From NCBI GenBank assembly GCA_944548615.1, contig CALYMY010000059.1, forward strand, positions 172,199 to 236,198: a DNA stretch of 64,000 bases, given 5' to 3'. The position numbers and the translations under genes are program-made. Position 1 is the first letter of the stretch. Every line of letters starts with the position of its first letter. The notes beneath the pieces are model-generated. The model made no database searches. It had not been told where the DNA came from and was given only the letters and a program-made list of their open reading frames with translations. Positions 21,131-33,861 of the stretch are shown here, piece by piece. This stretch comes from Micropterix aruncella. Lineage: Eukaryota > Arthropoda > Insecta > Lepidoptera > Micropterigidae.

Positions 21131-21291
21131 TCCTTGTCACGTACCTCTTTCCGTAGGTTGTTTACTCCTTTTAATTCGTTTAACGCCTCGCGGGCAATAT
21201 CTCTGGCTCGTTCCGGTATTTCTTCGAAATTCCGAAACGGCACTTCTATTTCTGTGGTCTCCATATTGTCTCTTCTCGTTGATCAAAGGCA
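21094..21291 (-). pseudogene. Captured gene exon in the array spacer (representative copy, unit 2)
   Basis: On the minus strand, TTTTCATTTTCATTTTCAG ends at 21292 as a strong splice acceptor. A 27-base leader and ATG (21264) follow, opening METTEIEVPFRNFEEIPER and about 45 charged, helix-prone codons up to the spacer edge at 21131. The frame then runs into the 119-bp satellite and stops at 21094. I do not recognise the protein. Other copies lie at 26239-26436, 28083-28280, 32232-32429, 35385-35582, 38538-38735, 40977-41174, 44130-44327, 47283-47480, 51026-51223, 55395-55592 and 63277-63474, and truncated at 16959-17070. Codon-like composition and the acceptor suggest a real exon; it could also be chance. 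Confidence 0.5.
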
Positions 21292-21836
21292 CTGAAAATG
21301 AAAATGAAAAAGCACAGATTAAATAGTATTGAAAAGTAATTAAAGAAGAAGAAGAAGACGAGATAAAAAGCAGAAGCAATGAAATGAAAAGCGTTCTAAA
21401 ACCCTATCTTTTGACACCTCGCTTGTGTGTATATGATAAAATAAAGAATATAATATTTAATTTATTAAACGAAGCCGCGGGAAAAATACTAAAACTCCCT
21501 TGGCTCGGATCGCTACTATTGAAAACAAAAATCGTAAAATCGATAAATAAACTTTCGCAAGTATGACGAGGGCTGAAGTTACCATAGAAACAGAAATCGT
21601 TAAATCGATAAATATTCTATTGCGAGTCGGGCCACCGCCTGAGCTCGTTACTATGGAAACAAAACCGTTAAATCGATAAATCAATATACCTATACAGATA
21701 TTAATTCGTCTATAATTCCGTTAATATTAATCAGATTTGAAAATTAAAAGAAGCGTTAGATGCGCAAAGCAAAACTCTATTAGATAATAATAAACAGGGA
21801 GGACTATTGATGCCTTTTAGCGCAATAGCCCTCAAA
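21131..21836. repeat. Unit 2 spacer (706 bp, reference copy)
   Basis: The full spacer runs from TCCTTGTCACGTACC to ATAGCCCTCAAA. Contents in order are the captured exon (minus), a GAA-rich tract (AAGAAGAAGAAGAAGACGAG), an AT-rich middle, three ATCGATAAAT subrepeats, and AACAGGGAGGACTATTGATG at the end. Confidence 0.95.
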
Positions 21837-21849
21837 CGTCGGGAGCCAA

Positions 21850-24715
21850 TTTATTTCGAAAAATGTGATTTTTTCTTAACAATTTCTATGTTCAAAATGA
21901 AAGTTTATATAAAAAAATTCAAAATGTCAAAATTTCGAAAATGCCATTTCGTAGAGATTTCAAAGGCCTTCGTTCTGTCCGAACACCGTAACGCGTTAGG
22001 TTTACTCTATCTCGATTTATTTCGAAAAATGTGATTTTTTCATAATAATTTCCAAGTTCAAAATGAAAGTTTATATAAAAATTTTCAAAATATCAAAATT
22101 TCAAAAATGCCATTTTGTAGAGCTTAAGCGGGGTGTCGATCTCGCCAAAGACCGCAACGCGGTAGGTTTACTCTATCTCGATTTATTTCGAAAAATGTGA
22201 TTTTTTCATAACAATTTCTATGTTCAAAATGAAAGTTTATATAAAAAATTTCAAAATGTCAAAATTTCGAAAATGCCATTTTGTAGAGATTACCAAGGCC
22301 GTCGTTCTGTCCGAACACCGTAACGCTATAGGTTTACTCTATCACGATCTCTTTCGAAAAATGTGATTTTTTCATAACAATTTCTATGTTTAAAATGAAA
22401 TTTTATATAAAATTTTTCAAAATGTCAAAATTTCGAAAATGCCATTTTGTAGCGATTACCAAGGCCGTCGTTCTGTCCGAACGCCGTAACGCTATAGGTT
22501 TACTCTATCACGATCTTTTTCGAAAAATGTGATTTTTTCATAATAATTTCTATGTTTAAAATGAAATTTTATATAAAATTTTTCAAAATGTCAAAATTTC
22601 AAAAATGCCATTTTGTAGAGTTTAAGCGGGGTGTCGATCTCGCCAAAGACCGCAACGCGGTAGGTTTACTCTATCACGGTCTTTTTCGAAAAATGTCATT
22701 TATTCATAACAATTTCTATGTTCAAAATGAAAGTTTATATAAAAAATTTCAAAATGTCAAAATTTCGAAAATGCCATTTCGTAGAGATTTCAAAGGCCTT
22801 CGTTCTGCCTGAACACCGTAACGCGTTTCATTTACTCTATCACTGTCTTTTTCGAAAAATGTCATTAATTCATAACAATTTCTATGTTCAAAATGAAAGT
22901 TTATATAAAAAATTTCAAAATGTCAAAATTTCGAAAATGCCATTTTGTAGAGATTACCAAGGCCGTCGTTCTGTCCGAAAGCCGTAACGCTATAGGTTTA
23001 CTCTATCACGATCTTTTTCGAAAAATGTGATTTTTTCATAACAATCTCTATGTTTAAAATGAAATTTTATATAAATTTTTTCAAAATATCAAAATTTCAA
23101 AAATGCCATTTTGTAGATCTTAAGCGGGGTGTCGATCTCGCCAAAGACCGCAACGCGGTAGGTTTACTCTATCTCGATTTATTTCGAAAAATGTGATTTT
23201 TTCATAACAATTTCTATGTTCAAAATGAAAGTTTATATAAAAAATTTCAAAATGTCAAAATTTCGAAAATGCCATTTCGTAGAGATTTCAAAGGCCTTCG
23301 TTCTGTCCGAACACCGTAACGCGTTAGGTTTACTCTATCTCGATTTATTTCGAAAAATGTGATTTTTTCATAATAATTTCCAAGTTCAAAATGAAAGTTT
23401 ATATAAAAATTTTCAAAATATCAAAATTTCAAAAATGCCATTTTGTAGAGCTTAAGCGGGGTGTCGATCTCGCCAAAGACCGAAACGCGGTAGGTTTACT
23501 CTATCTCGATTTATTTCGAAAAATGTGATTTTTTCATAACAATTTCTATGTTCAAAATGAAAGTTTATATAAAAAATTTCAAAATGTCAAAATTTCGAAA
23601 ATGCCATTTTGTAGAGATTACCAAGGCCGTCGTTCTGTCCGAACACCGTAACGCTATAGGTTTACTCTATCACGATCTCTTTCGAAAAATGTGATTTTTT
23701 CATAACAATTTCTATGTTTAAAATGAAATTTTATATAAAATTTTTCAAAATGTCAAAATTTCGAAAATGCCATTTTGTAGCGATTACCAAGGCCGTCGTT
23801 CTGTCCGAACGCCGTAACGCTATAGGTTTACTCTATCACGATCTTTTTCGAAAAATGTGATTTTTTCATAATAATTTCTATGTTTAAAATGAAATTTTAT
23901 ATAAAATTTTTCAAAATGTCAAAATTTCAAAAATGCCATTTTGTAGAGTTTAAGCGGGGTGTCGATCTCGCCAAAGACCGCAACGCGGTAGGTTTACTCT
24001 ATCACGGTCTTTTTCGAAAAATGTCATTTATTCATAACAATTTCTATGTTCAAAATGAAAGTTTATATAAAAAATTTCAAAATGTCAAAATTTCGAAAAT
24101 GCCATTTCGTAGAGATTTCAAAGGCCTTCGTTCTGCCTGAACACCGTAACGCGTTTCATTTACTCTATCACTGTCTTTTTCGAAAAATGTCATTAATTCA
24201 TAACAATTTCTATGTTCAAAATGAAAGTTTATATAAAAAATTTCAAAATGTCAAAATTTCGAAAATGCCATTTTGTAGAGATTACCAAGGCCGTCGTTCT
24301 GTCCGAACACCGTAACGCTATAGGTTTACTCTATCACGATCTTTTTCGAAAAATGTGATTTTTTCATAATAATTTCTATGTTTAAAATGAAATTTTATAT
24401 AAAATTTTTCAAAATGTCAAAATTTCAAAAATGCCATTTTGTAGAGCTTAAGCGGGGTGTCGATCTCGCCAAAGACCGCAACGCGGTAGGTTTACTCTAT
24501 CTCGTTCTTTTGTGAAAAATGTGATTTTTTCATAACAATTTCTATGTTCAAAATGAAAGTTTATATAAAAAATTTCAAAATGTCAAAATTTCGAAAATGC
24601 CATTTCGTAGAGATTACAAAGGCCTTCGTTCTGCCCAAACACCGTAACGCGTTTGATTTACTCTATCACGGTCTTTTTCGAAAAATGACATTTATTCATA
24701 ACAATTTCTATGTTC
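21850..24715. repeat. Unit 2 block of 166-bp satellite, 17 monomers plus 44 bp
   Basis: This block is longer than that of unit 4 by 996 bp (six monomers). Eight-monomer-long stretches repeat within it (matching monomers at 22552 and 23880, 1328 bp apart), so it grew by internal duplication. One copy has CGAAAGCC where sisters read CGAACGCC (near 22979). Confidence 0.95.
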
Positions 24716-26275
24716 AGGAGTTCCCTCGTCGGGAGCCAACCCTGGGTGCAGCAGCCATGTCATGGTGGAACTTAGTAATTGCCATCATAATGGAATGCCT
24801 ATACCAAATTTTACGTCTCTACGGTTGACCGTTGAGGAGTTCCCTCGTCGGGAGCCAACCCTGGGTGCAGCAGCCATGTCATGGTGGAACTTAATAATTG
24901 CCATCATAATGGAATGCCTATACCAAATTTCACGTCTCTACGGTTGACCGTTGAGGAGTTCCCTCGTCGGGAGCCAACCCTGGGTGCACAAGCGATGTCA
25001 TGGTGGAACTTAGAAATTGCCGTCATAATGGAATGCCTATACCAAATTTCAGGTCTCTACGGTTGACCGTTGAGGAGTTCCGTCGTCGGGAGCCAACCCT
25101 GGGTGCAGCAGCCATGTCATGGTGGAACTTAGTAATTGCCATCATAATGGAATGCCTATACCAAATTTCACGTCTCTACGGTTGACCGTTGAGGAGTTCC
25201 CTCGTCGGGAGCCAACCCTGGGTGCAGCAGCCATGTCATGGTGGAACTTAGTAATTGCCATCATAATGGAATGCCTATACCAAATTTCACATCTCTACGG
25301 TTGACCGTTGAGGAGTTCCCTCGTCGGGAGCCAACCCTGGGTGCAGCAGCCATGTCATGGTGGAACTTAGTAATTGCCATCATAATGGAATGCCTATACC
25401 AAATTTCACGTCTCTACGGTTGACCGTTGAGGAGTTCCCTCGTCGGGAGCCAACCCTGGGTGCAGCAGCGATGTCATGGTGGAACTTAGAAATTGCCGTC
25501 ATAATGGAATGCCTATACCAAATTTCACGTCTCTACGGTTGACCGTTGAGGAGTTCCCTCGTCGGGAGCCAACCCTGGGTGCAGCAGCCATGTCATGGTG
25601 GAACTTAGTAATTGCCATCATAATGGAATGCCTATACCAAATTTCACGTCTCTACGGTTGACCGTTGAGGATTTCCCTCGTCGGGAGCCAACCCTGGGTG
25701 CAGCAGCCATGTCATGGTGGAACTTAGTAATTGCCATCATAATGGAATGCCTATACCAAATTTCACGTCTCTACGGTTGACCGTTGAGGAGTTCCCTCGT
25801 CGGGAGCCAACCCTGGGTGCAGCAGCCATGTCATGGTGGAACTTAGTAATTGCCATAATAATGGAATGCCTATACCAAATTTCACGTCTCTACGGTTGAC
25901 CGTTGAGGAGTTCCCTTGTCGGGAGCCAACCCTGGGTGCAGCAGCCATGTCATGGTGGAACTTAGTAATTGCCATCATAATGGAATGCCTATACCAAATT
26001 TCACGTCTCTACGGTTGACCGTTGAGGAGTTTCCTCGTCGGGAGCCAACCCTGGGTGCAGCAGCCATGTCATGGTGGAACTTAGTAATTGCCATCATAAT
26101 GGAATGCCTATACCAAATTTCACGTCTCTACGGTTGACCGTTGAGAAGTTCCCTCGTCGGGAGCCAACCCTGGGTGCAGCAGCCATGTCATGGTGGAACT
26201 TAGTAATTGCCATCATAATGGAATGCCTATACCAAATTTCACGTCTCTACGGTTGACCGTTGAGGAGTTCCCTCG
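24716..26275. repeat. Unit 2 block of 119-bp satellite, 13 monomers
   Basis: This is the commonest block size. The second monomer has TTAATAATTGCC in place of TTAGTAATTGCC, a variant shared with units 4 to 9. Monomer order is recognisable by private variants: GCACAAGCGATG in the third, GATTTCCC in the ninth, GCCATAATAATGG in the tenth, GAGAAGTTCCC in the thirteenth. Confidence 0.96.
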
Positions 26276-26981
26276 TCCTTGTCACGTACCTCTTTCCGTA
26301 GGTTGTTTACTCCTTTTAATTCGTTTAACGCCTCGCGGGCAATATCTCTGGCTCGTTCCGGTATTTCTTCGAAATTCCGAAACGGCACTTCTATTTCTGT
26401 GGTCTCCATATTGTCTCTTCTCGTTGATCAAAGGCACTGAAAATGAAAATGAAAAAGCACAGATTAAATAGTATTGAAAAGTAATTAAAGAAGAAGAAGA
26501 AGACGAGATAAAAAGCAGAAGCAATGAAATGAAAAGCGTTCTAAAACCCTATCTTTTGACACCTCGCTTGTGTGTATATGATAAAATAAAGAATATAATA
26601 TTTAATTTATTAAACGAAGCCGCGGGAAAAATACTAAAACTCCCTTGGCTCGGATCGCTACTATTGAAAACAAAAATCGTAAAATCGATAAATAAACTTT
26701 CGCAAGTATGACGAGGGCTGAAGTTACCATAGAAACAGAAATCGTTAAATCGATAAATATTCTATTGCGAGTCGGGCCACCGCCTGAGCTCGTTACTATG
26801 GAAACAAAACCGTTAAATCGATAAATCAATATACCTATACAGATATTAATTCGTCTATAATTCCGTTAATATTAATCAGATTTGAAAATTAAAAGAAGCG
26901 TTAGATGCGCAAAGCAAAACTCTATTAGATAATAATAAACAGGGAGGACTATTGATGCCTTTTAGCGCAATAGCCCTCAAA
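26276..26981. repeat. Unit 3 spacer
   Basis: It has the same length and layout as the reference spacer of unit 2, with no notable difference. Confidence 0.95.
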
Positions 26982-26994
26982 CGTCGGGAGCCAA

Positions 26995-27868
26995 TTTATT
27001 TCGAAAAATGTGATTTTTTCATAACAATTTCTATGTTCAAAATGAAAGTTTATATAAAAAAATTCAAAATGTCAAAATTTCGAAAATGCCATTTCGTAGA
27101 GATTTCAAAGGCCTTCGTTCTGTCCGAACACCGTAACGCGTTAGGTTTACTCTATCTCGTTTTATTTCGAAAAATGTGATTTTTTCATAATAATTTCCAA
27201 GTTCAAAATGAAAGTTTATATAAAAATTTTCAAAATATCAAAATTTCAAAAATGCCATTTTGTAGAGCTTAAGCGGGGTGTCGATCTCGCCAAAGACCGC
27301 AACGCGGTAGGTTTACTCTATCTCGTTCTTTTGTGAAAAATGTGATTTTTTCATAACAATTTCTATGTTCAAAATGAAAGTTTATATAAAAAATTTCAAA
27401 ATGTCAAAATTTCGAAAATGCCATTTTGTAGAGATTACCAAGGCCGTCGTTCTGTCCGAACACCGTAACGCTATAGGTTTACTCTATCACGATCTTTTTC
27501 GAAAAATGTGATTTTTTCATAATAATTTCTATGTTTAAAATGAAATTTTATATAAAATTTTTCAAAATGTCAAAATTTCAAAAATGCCATTTTGTAGAGC
27601 TTAAGCGGGGTGTCGATCTCGCCAAAGACCGCAACGCGGTAGGTTTACTCTATCTCGTTCTTTTGTGAAAAATGTGATTTTTTCATAACAATTTCTATGT
27701 TCAAAATGAAAGTTTATATAAAAAATTTCAAAATGTCAAAATTTCGAAAATGCCATTTCGTAGAGATTACAAAGGCCTTCGTTCTGCCCAAACACCGTAA
27801 CGCGTTTGATTTACTCTATCACGGTCTTTTTCGAAAAATGACATTTATTCATAACAATTTCTATGTTC
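26995..27868. repeat. Unit 3 block of 166-bp satellite, 5 monomers plus 44 bp
   Basis: The minimal block has strict class alternation A B A B A. TTTTTTCATAAC replaces TTTTTTCTTAAC in the first monomer, as in units 5 to 10 and 12. Confidence 0.96.
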
Positions 27869-28119
27869 AGGAGTTCCCTCGTCGGGAGCCAACCCTGGGT
27901 GCAGCAGCCATGTCATGGTGGAACTTAGTAATTGCCATCATAATGGAATGCCTATACCAAATTTTACGTCTCTACGGTTGACCGTTGAGGAGTTCCCTCG
28001 TCGGGAGCCAACCCTGGGTGCAGCAGCCATGTCATGGTGGAACTTAGTAATTGCCATCATAATGGAATGCCTATACCAAATTTCACGTCTCTACGGTTGA
28101 CCGTTGAGGAGTTCCCTCG
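27869..28119. repeat. Unit 3 block of 119-bp satellite, 2 monomers
   Basis: This is the smallest 119-bp block in the array. Only the first and the last-type monomer remain, as if eleven had been removed (11 x 119 = 1309 bp, exactly the length difference from a 3153-bp unit). Confidence 0.96.
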
Positions 28120-28825
28120 TCCTTGTCACGTACCTCTTTCCGTAGGTTGTTTACTCCTTTTAATTCGTTTAACGCCTCGCGGGCAATATCTCTGGCTCGT
28201 TCCGGTATTTCTTCGAAATTCCGAAACGGCACTTCTATTTCTGTGGTCTCCATATTGTCTCTTCTCGTTGATCAAAGGCACTGAAAATGAAAATGAAAAA
28301 GCACAGATTAAATAGTATTGAAAAGTAATTAAAGAAGAAGAAGAAGACGAGATAAAAAGCAGAAGCAATGAAATGAAAAGCGTTCTAAAACCCTATCTTT
28401 TGACACCTCGCTTGTGTGTATATGATAAAATAAAGAATATAATATTTAATTTATTAAACGAAGCCGCGGGAAAAATACTAAAACTCCCTTGGCTCGGATC
28501 GCTACTATTGAAAACAAAAATCGTAAAATCGATAAATAAACTTTCGCAAGTATGACGAGGGCTGAAGTTACCATAGAAACAGAAATCGTTAAATCGATAA
28601 ATATTCTATTGCGAGTCGGGCCACCGCCTGAGCTCGTTACTATGGAAACAAAACCGTTAAATCGATAAATCAATATACCTATACAGATATTAATTCGTCT
28701 ATAATTCCGTTAATATTAATCAGATTTGAAAATTAAAAGAAGCGTTAGATGCGCAAAGCAAAACTCTATTAGATAATAATAAACAGGGAGGACTATTGAT
28801 GCCTTTTAGCGCAATAGCCCTCAAA
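28120..28825. repeat. Unit 4 spacer
   Basis: Same layout as the reference spacer. Confidence 0.95.
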
Positions 28826-28838
28826 CGTCGGGAGCCAA

Positions 28839-30708
28839 TTTATTTCGAAAAATGTGATTTTTTCTTAACAATTTCTATGTTCAAAATGAAAGTTTATATA
28901 AAAAAATTCAAAATGTCAAAATTTCGAAAATGCCATTTCGTAGAGATTTCAAAGGCCTTCGTTCTGTCCGAACACCGTAACGCGTTAGGTTTACTCTATC
29001 TCGATTTATTTCGAAAAATGTGATTTTTTCATAATAATTTCCAAGTTCAAAATGAAAGTTTATATAAAAATTTTCAAAATATCAAAATTTCAAAAATGCC
29101 ATTTTGTAGAGCTTAAGCGGGGTGTCGATCTCGCCAAAGACCGCAACGCGGTAGGTTTACTCTATCTCGATTTATTTCGAAAAATGTGATTTTTTCATAA
29201 CAATTTCTATGTTCAAAATGAAAGTTTATATAAAAAATTTCAAAATGTCAAAATTTCGAAAATGCCATTTTGTAGAGATTACCAAGGCCGTCGTTCTGTC
29301 CGAACACCGTAACGCTATAGGTTTACTCTATCACGATCTCTTTCGAAAAATGTGATTTTTTCATAACAATTTCTATGTTTAAAATGAAATTTTATATAAA
29401 ATTTTTCAAAATGTCAAAATTTCGAAAATGCCATTTTGTAGCGATTACCAAGGCCGTCGTTCTGTCCGAACGCCGTAACGCTATAGGTTTACTCTATCAC
29501 GATCTTTTTCGAAAAATGTGATTTTTTCATAATAATTTCTATGTTTAAAATGAAATTTTATATAAAATTTTTCAAAATGTCAAAATTTCAAAAATGCCAT
29601 TTTGTAGAGTTTAAGCGGGGTGTCGATCTCGCCAAAGACCGCAACGCGGTAGGTTTACTCTATCACGGTCTTTTTCGAAAAATGTCATTTATTCATAACA
29701 ATTTCTATGTTCAAAATGAAAGTTTATATAAAAAATTTCAAAATGTCAAAATTTCGAAAATGCCATTTCGTAGAGATTTCAAAGGCCTTCGTTCTGCCTG
29801 AACACCGTAACGCGTTTCATTTACTCTATCACTGTCTTTTTCGAAAAATGTCATTAATTCATAACAATTTCTATGTTCAAAATGAAAGTTTATATAAAAA
29901 ATTTCAAAATGTCAAAATTTCGAAAATGCCATTTTGTAGAGATTACCAAGGCCGTCGTTCTGTCCGAACGCCGTAACGCTATAGGTTTACTCTATCACGA
30001 TCTTTTTCGAAAAATGTGATTTTTTCATAACAATCTCTATGTTTAAAATGAAATTTTATATAAATTTTTTCAAAATATCAAAATTTCAAAAATGCCATTT
30101 TGTAGATCTTAAGCGGGGTGTCGATCTCGCCAAAGACCGCAACGCGGTAGGTTTACTCTATCTCGATTTATTTCGAAAAATGTGATTTTTTCATAACAAT
30201 TTCTATGTTCAAAATGAAAGTTTATATAAAAAATTTCAAAATGTCAAAATTTCGAAAATGCCATTTTGTAGAGATTACCAAGGCCGTCGTTCTGTCCGAA
30301 CACCGTAACGCTATAGGTTTACTCTATCACGATCTTTTTCGAAAAATGTGATTTTTTCATAATAATTTCTATGTTTAAAATGAAATTTTATATAAAATTT
30401 TTCAAAATGTCAAAATTTCAAAAATGCCATTTTGTAGAGCTTAAGCGGGGTGTCGATCTCGCCAAAGACCGCAACGCGGTAGGTTTACTCTATCTCGTTC
30501 TTTTGTGAAAAATGTGATTTTTTCATAACAATTTCTATGTTCAAAATGAAAGTTTATATAAAAAATTTCAAAATGTCAAAATTTCGAAAATGCCATTTCG
30601 TAGAGATTACAAAGGCCTTCGTTCTGCCCAAACACCGTAACGCGTTTGATTTACTCTATCACGGTCTTTTTCGAAAAATGACATTTATTCATAACAATTT
30701 CTATGTTC
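28839..30708. repeat. Unit 4 block of 166-bp satellite, 11 monomers plus 44 bp
   Basis: This equals the unit 1 block without the MITE. The empty TTAA site for that insertion is intact here, near 30108-30112 (GATCTTAAGCGGGG). Confidence 0.96.
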
Positions 30709-32268
30709 AGGAGTTCCCTCGTCGGGAGCCAACCCTGGGTGCAGCAGCCATGTCATGGTGGAACTTAGTAATTGCCATCATAATGGAATGCCTATACCAA
30801 ATTTTACGTCTCTACGGTTGACCGTTGAGGAGTTCCCTCGTCGGGAGCCAACCCTGGGTGCAGCAGCCATGTCATGGTGGAACTTAATAATTGCCATCAT
30901 AATGGAATGCCTATACCAAATTTCACGTCTCTACGGTTGACCGTTGAGGAGTTCCCTGGTCGGGAGCCAACCCTGGGTGCACAAGCGATGTCATGGTGGA
31001 ACTTAGAAATTGCCGTCATAATGGAATGCCTATACCAAATTTCAGGTCTCTACGGTTGACCGTTGAGGAGTTCCGTCGTCGGGAGCCAACCCTGGGTGCA
31101 GCAGCCATGTCATGGTGGAACTTAGTAATTGCCATCATAATGGAATGCCTATACCAAATTTCACGTCTCTACGGTTGACCGTTGAGGAGTTCCCTCGTCG
31201 GGAGCCAACCCTGGGTGCAGCAGCCATGTCATGGTGGAACTTAGTAATTGCCATCATAATGGAATGCCTATACCAAATTTCACATCTCTACGGTTGACCG
31301 TTGAGGAGTTCCCTCGTCGGGAGCCAACCCTGGGTGCAGCAGCCATGTCATGGTGGAACTTAGTAATTGCCATCATAATGGAATGCCTATACCAAATTTC
31401 ACGTCTCTACGGTTGACCGTTGAGGAGTTCCCTCGTCGGGAGCCAACCCTGGGTGCAGCAGCGATGTCATGGTGGAACTTAGAAATTGCCGTCATAATGG
31501 AATGCCTATACCAAATTTCACGTCTCTACGGTTGACCGTTGAGGAGTTCCCTCGTCGGGAGCCAACCCTGGGTGCAGCAGCCATGTCATGGTGGAACTTA
31601 GTAATTGCCATCATAATGGAATGCCTATACCAAATTTCACGTCTCTACGGTTGACCGTTGAGGATTTCCCTCGTCGGGAGCCAACCCTGGGTGCAGCAGC
31701 CATGTCATGGTGGAACTTAGTAATTGCCATCATAATGGAATGCCTATACCAAATTTCACGTCTCTACGGTTGACCGTTGAGGAGTTCCCTCGTCGGGAGC
31801 CAACCCTGGGTGCAGCAGCCATGTCATGGTGGAACTTAGTAATTGCCATAATAATGGAATGCCTATACCAAATTTCACGTCTCTACGGTTGACCGTTGAG
31901 GAGTTCCCTTGTCGGGAGCCAACCCTGGGTGCAGCAGCCATGTCATGGTGGAACTTAGTAATTGCCATCATAATGGAATGCCTATACCAAATTTCACGTC
32001 TCTACGGTTGACCGTTGAGGAGTTTCCTCGTCGGGAGCCAACCCTGGGTGCAGCAGCCATGTCATGGTGGAACTTAGTAATTGCCATCATAATGGAATGC
32101 CTATACCAAATTTCACGTCTCTACGGTTGACCGTTGAGAAGTTCCCTCGTCGGGAGCCAACCCTGGGTGCAGCAGCCATGTCATGGTGGAACTTAGTAAT
32201 TGCCATCATAATGGAATGCCTATACCAAATTTCACGTCTCTACGGTTGACCGTTGAGGAGTTCCCTCG
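30709..32268. repeat. Unit 4 block of 119-bp satellite, 13 monomers
   Basis: Monomer order is the same as in unit 2. A private variant CCCTGGTCGGG occurs near 30957. Confidence 0.96.
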
Positions 32269-32974
32269 TCCTTGTCACGTACCTCTTTCCGTAGGTTGTT
32301 TACTCCTTTTAATTCGTTTAACGCCTCGCGGGCAATATCTCTGGCTCGTTCCGGTATTTCTTCGAAATTCCGAAACGGCACTTCTATTTCTGTGGTCTCC
32401 ATATTGTCTCTTCTCGTTGATCAAAGGCACTGAAAATGAAAATGAAAAAGCACAGATTAAATAGTATTGAAAAGTAATTAAAGAAGAAGAAGAAGACGAG
32501 ATAAAAAGCAGAAGCAATGAAATGAAAAGCGTTCTAAAACCCTATCTTTTGACACCTCGCTTGTGTGTATATGATAAAATAAAGAATATAATATTTAATT
32601 TATTAAACGAAGCCGCGGGAAAAATACTAAAACTCCCTTGGCTCGGATCGCTACTATTGAAAACAAAAATCGTAAAATCGATAAATAAACTTTCGCAAGT
32701 ATGACGAGGGCTGAAGTTACCATAGAAACAGAAATCGTTAAATCGATAAATATTCTATTGCGAGTCGGGCCACCGCCTGAGCTCGTTACTATGGAAACAA
32801 AACCGTTAAATCGATAAATCAATATACCTATACAGATATTAATTCGTCTATAATTCCGTTAATATTAATCAGATTTGAAAATTAAAAGAAGCGTTAGATG
32901 CGCAAAGCAAAACTCTATTAGATAATAATAAACAGGGAGGACTATTGATGCCTTTTAGCGCAATAGCCCTCAAA
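32269..32974. repeat. Unit 5 spacer
   Basis: Same layout as the reference spacer. Confidence 0.95.
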
Positions 32975-32987
32975 CGTCGGGAGCCAA

Positions 32988-33861
32988 TTTATTTCGAAAA
33001 ATGTGATTTTTTCATAACAATTTCTATGTTCAAAATGAAAGTTTATATAAAAAAATTCAAAATGTCAAAATTTCGAAAATGCCATTTCGTAGAGATTTCA
33101 AAGGCCTTCGTTCTGTCCGAACACCGTAACGCGTTAGGTTTACTCTATCTCGTTTTATTTCGAAAAATGTGATTTTTTCATAATAATTTCCAAGTTCAAA
33201 ATGAAAGTTTATATAAAAATTTTCAAAATATCAAAATTTCAAAAATGCCATTTTGTAGAGCTTAAGCGGGGTGTCGATCTCGCCAAAGACCGCAACGCGG
33301 TAGGTTTACTCTATCTCGTTCTTTTGTGAAAAATGTGATTTTTTCATAACAATTTCTATGTTCAAAATGAAAGTTTATATAAAAAATTTCAAAATGTCAA
33401 AATTTCGAAAATGCCATTTTGTAGAGATTACCAAGGCCGTCGTTCTGTCCAAACACCCTAACGCTATAGGTTTACTCTATCACGATCTTTTTCGAAAAAT
33501 GTGATTTTTTCATAATAATTTCTATGTTTAAAATGAAATTTTATATAAAATTTTTCAAAATGTCAAAATTTCAAAAATGCCATTTTGTAGAGCTTAAGCG
33601 GGGTGTCGATCTCGCCAAAGACCGCAACGCGGTAGGTTTACTCTATCTCGTTCTTTTGTGAAAAATGTGATTTTTTCATAACAATTTCTATGTTCAAAAT
33701 GAAAGTTTATATAAAAAATTTCAAAATGTCAAAATTTCGAAAATGCCATTTCGTAGAGATTACAAAGGCCTTCGTTCTGCCCAAACACCGTAACGCGTTT
33801 GATTTACTCTATCACGGTCTTTTTCGAAAAATGACATTTATTCATAACAATTTCTATGTTC
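32988..33861. repeat. Unit 5 block of 166-bp satellite, 5 monomers plus 44 bp
   Basis: The third monomer carries CCAAACACCCTAACG (near 33449), a variant shared with units 7, 9 and 10 only. This separates them from units 6 and 8. Confidence 0.96.

Noticed and set aside
21137..21379. 80-residue minus-strand ORF (MLLLFISSSSSS...) in each spacer
   Set aside because: It runs through the splice acceptor and GAA tract in a frame other than the plausible exon; the shorter frame starting at 21264 fits better.
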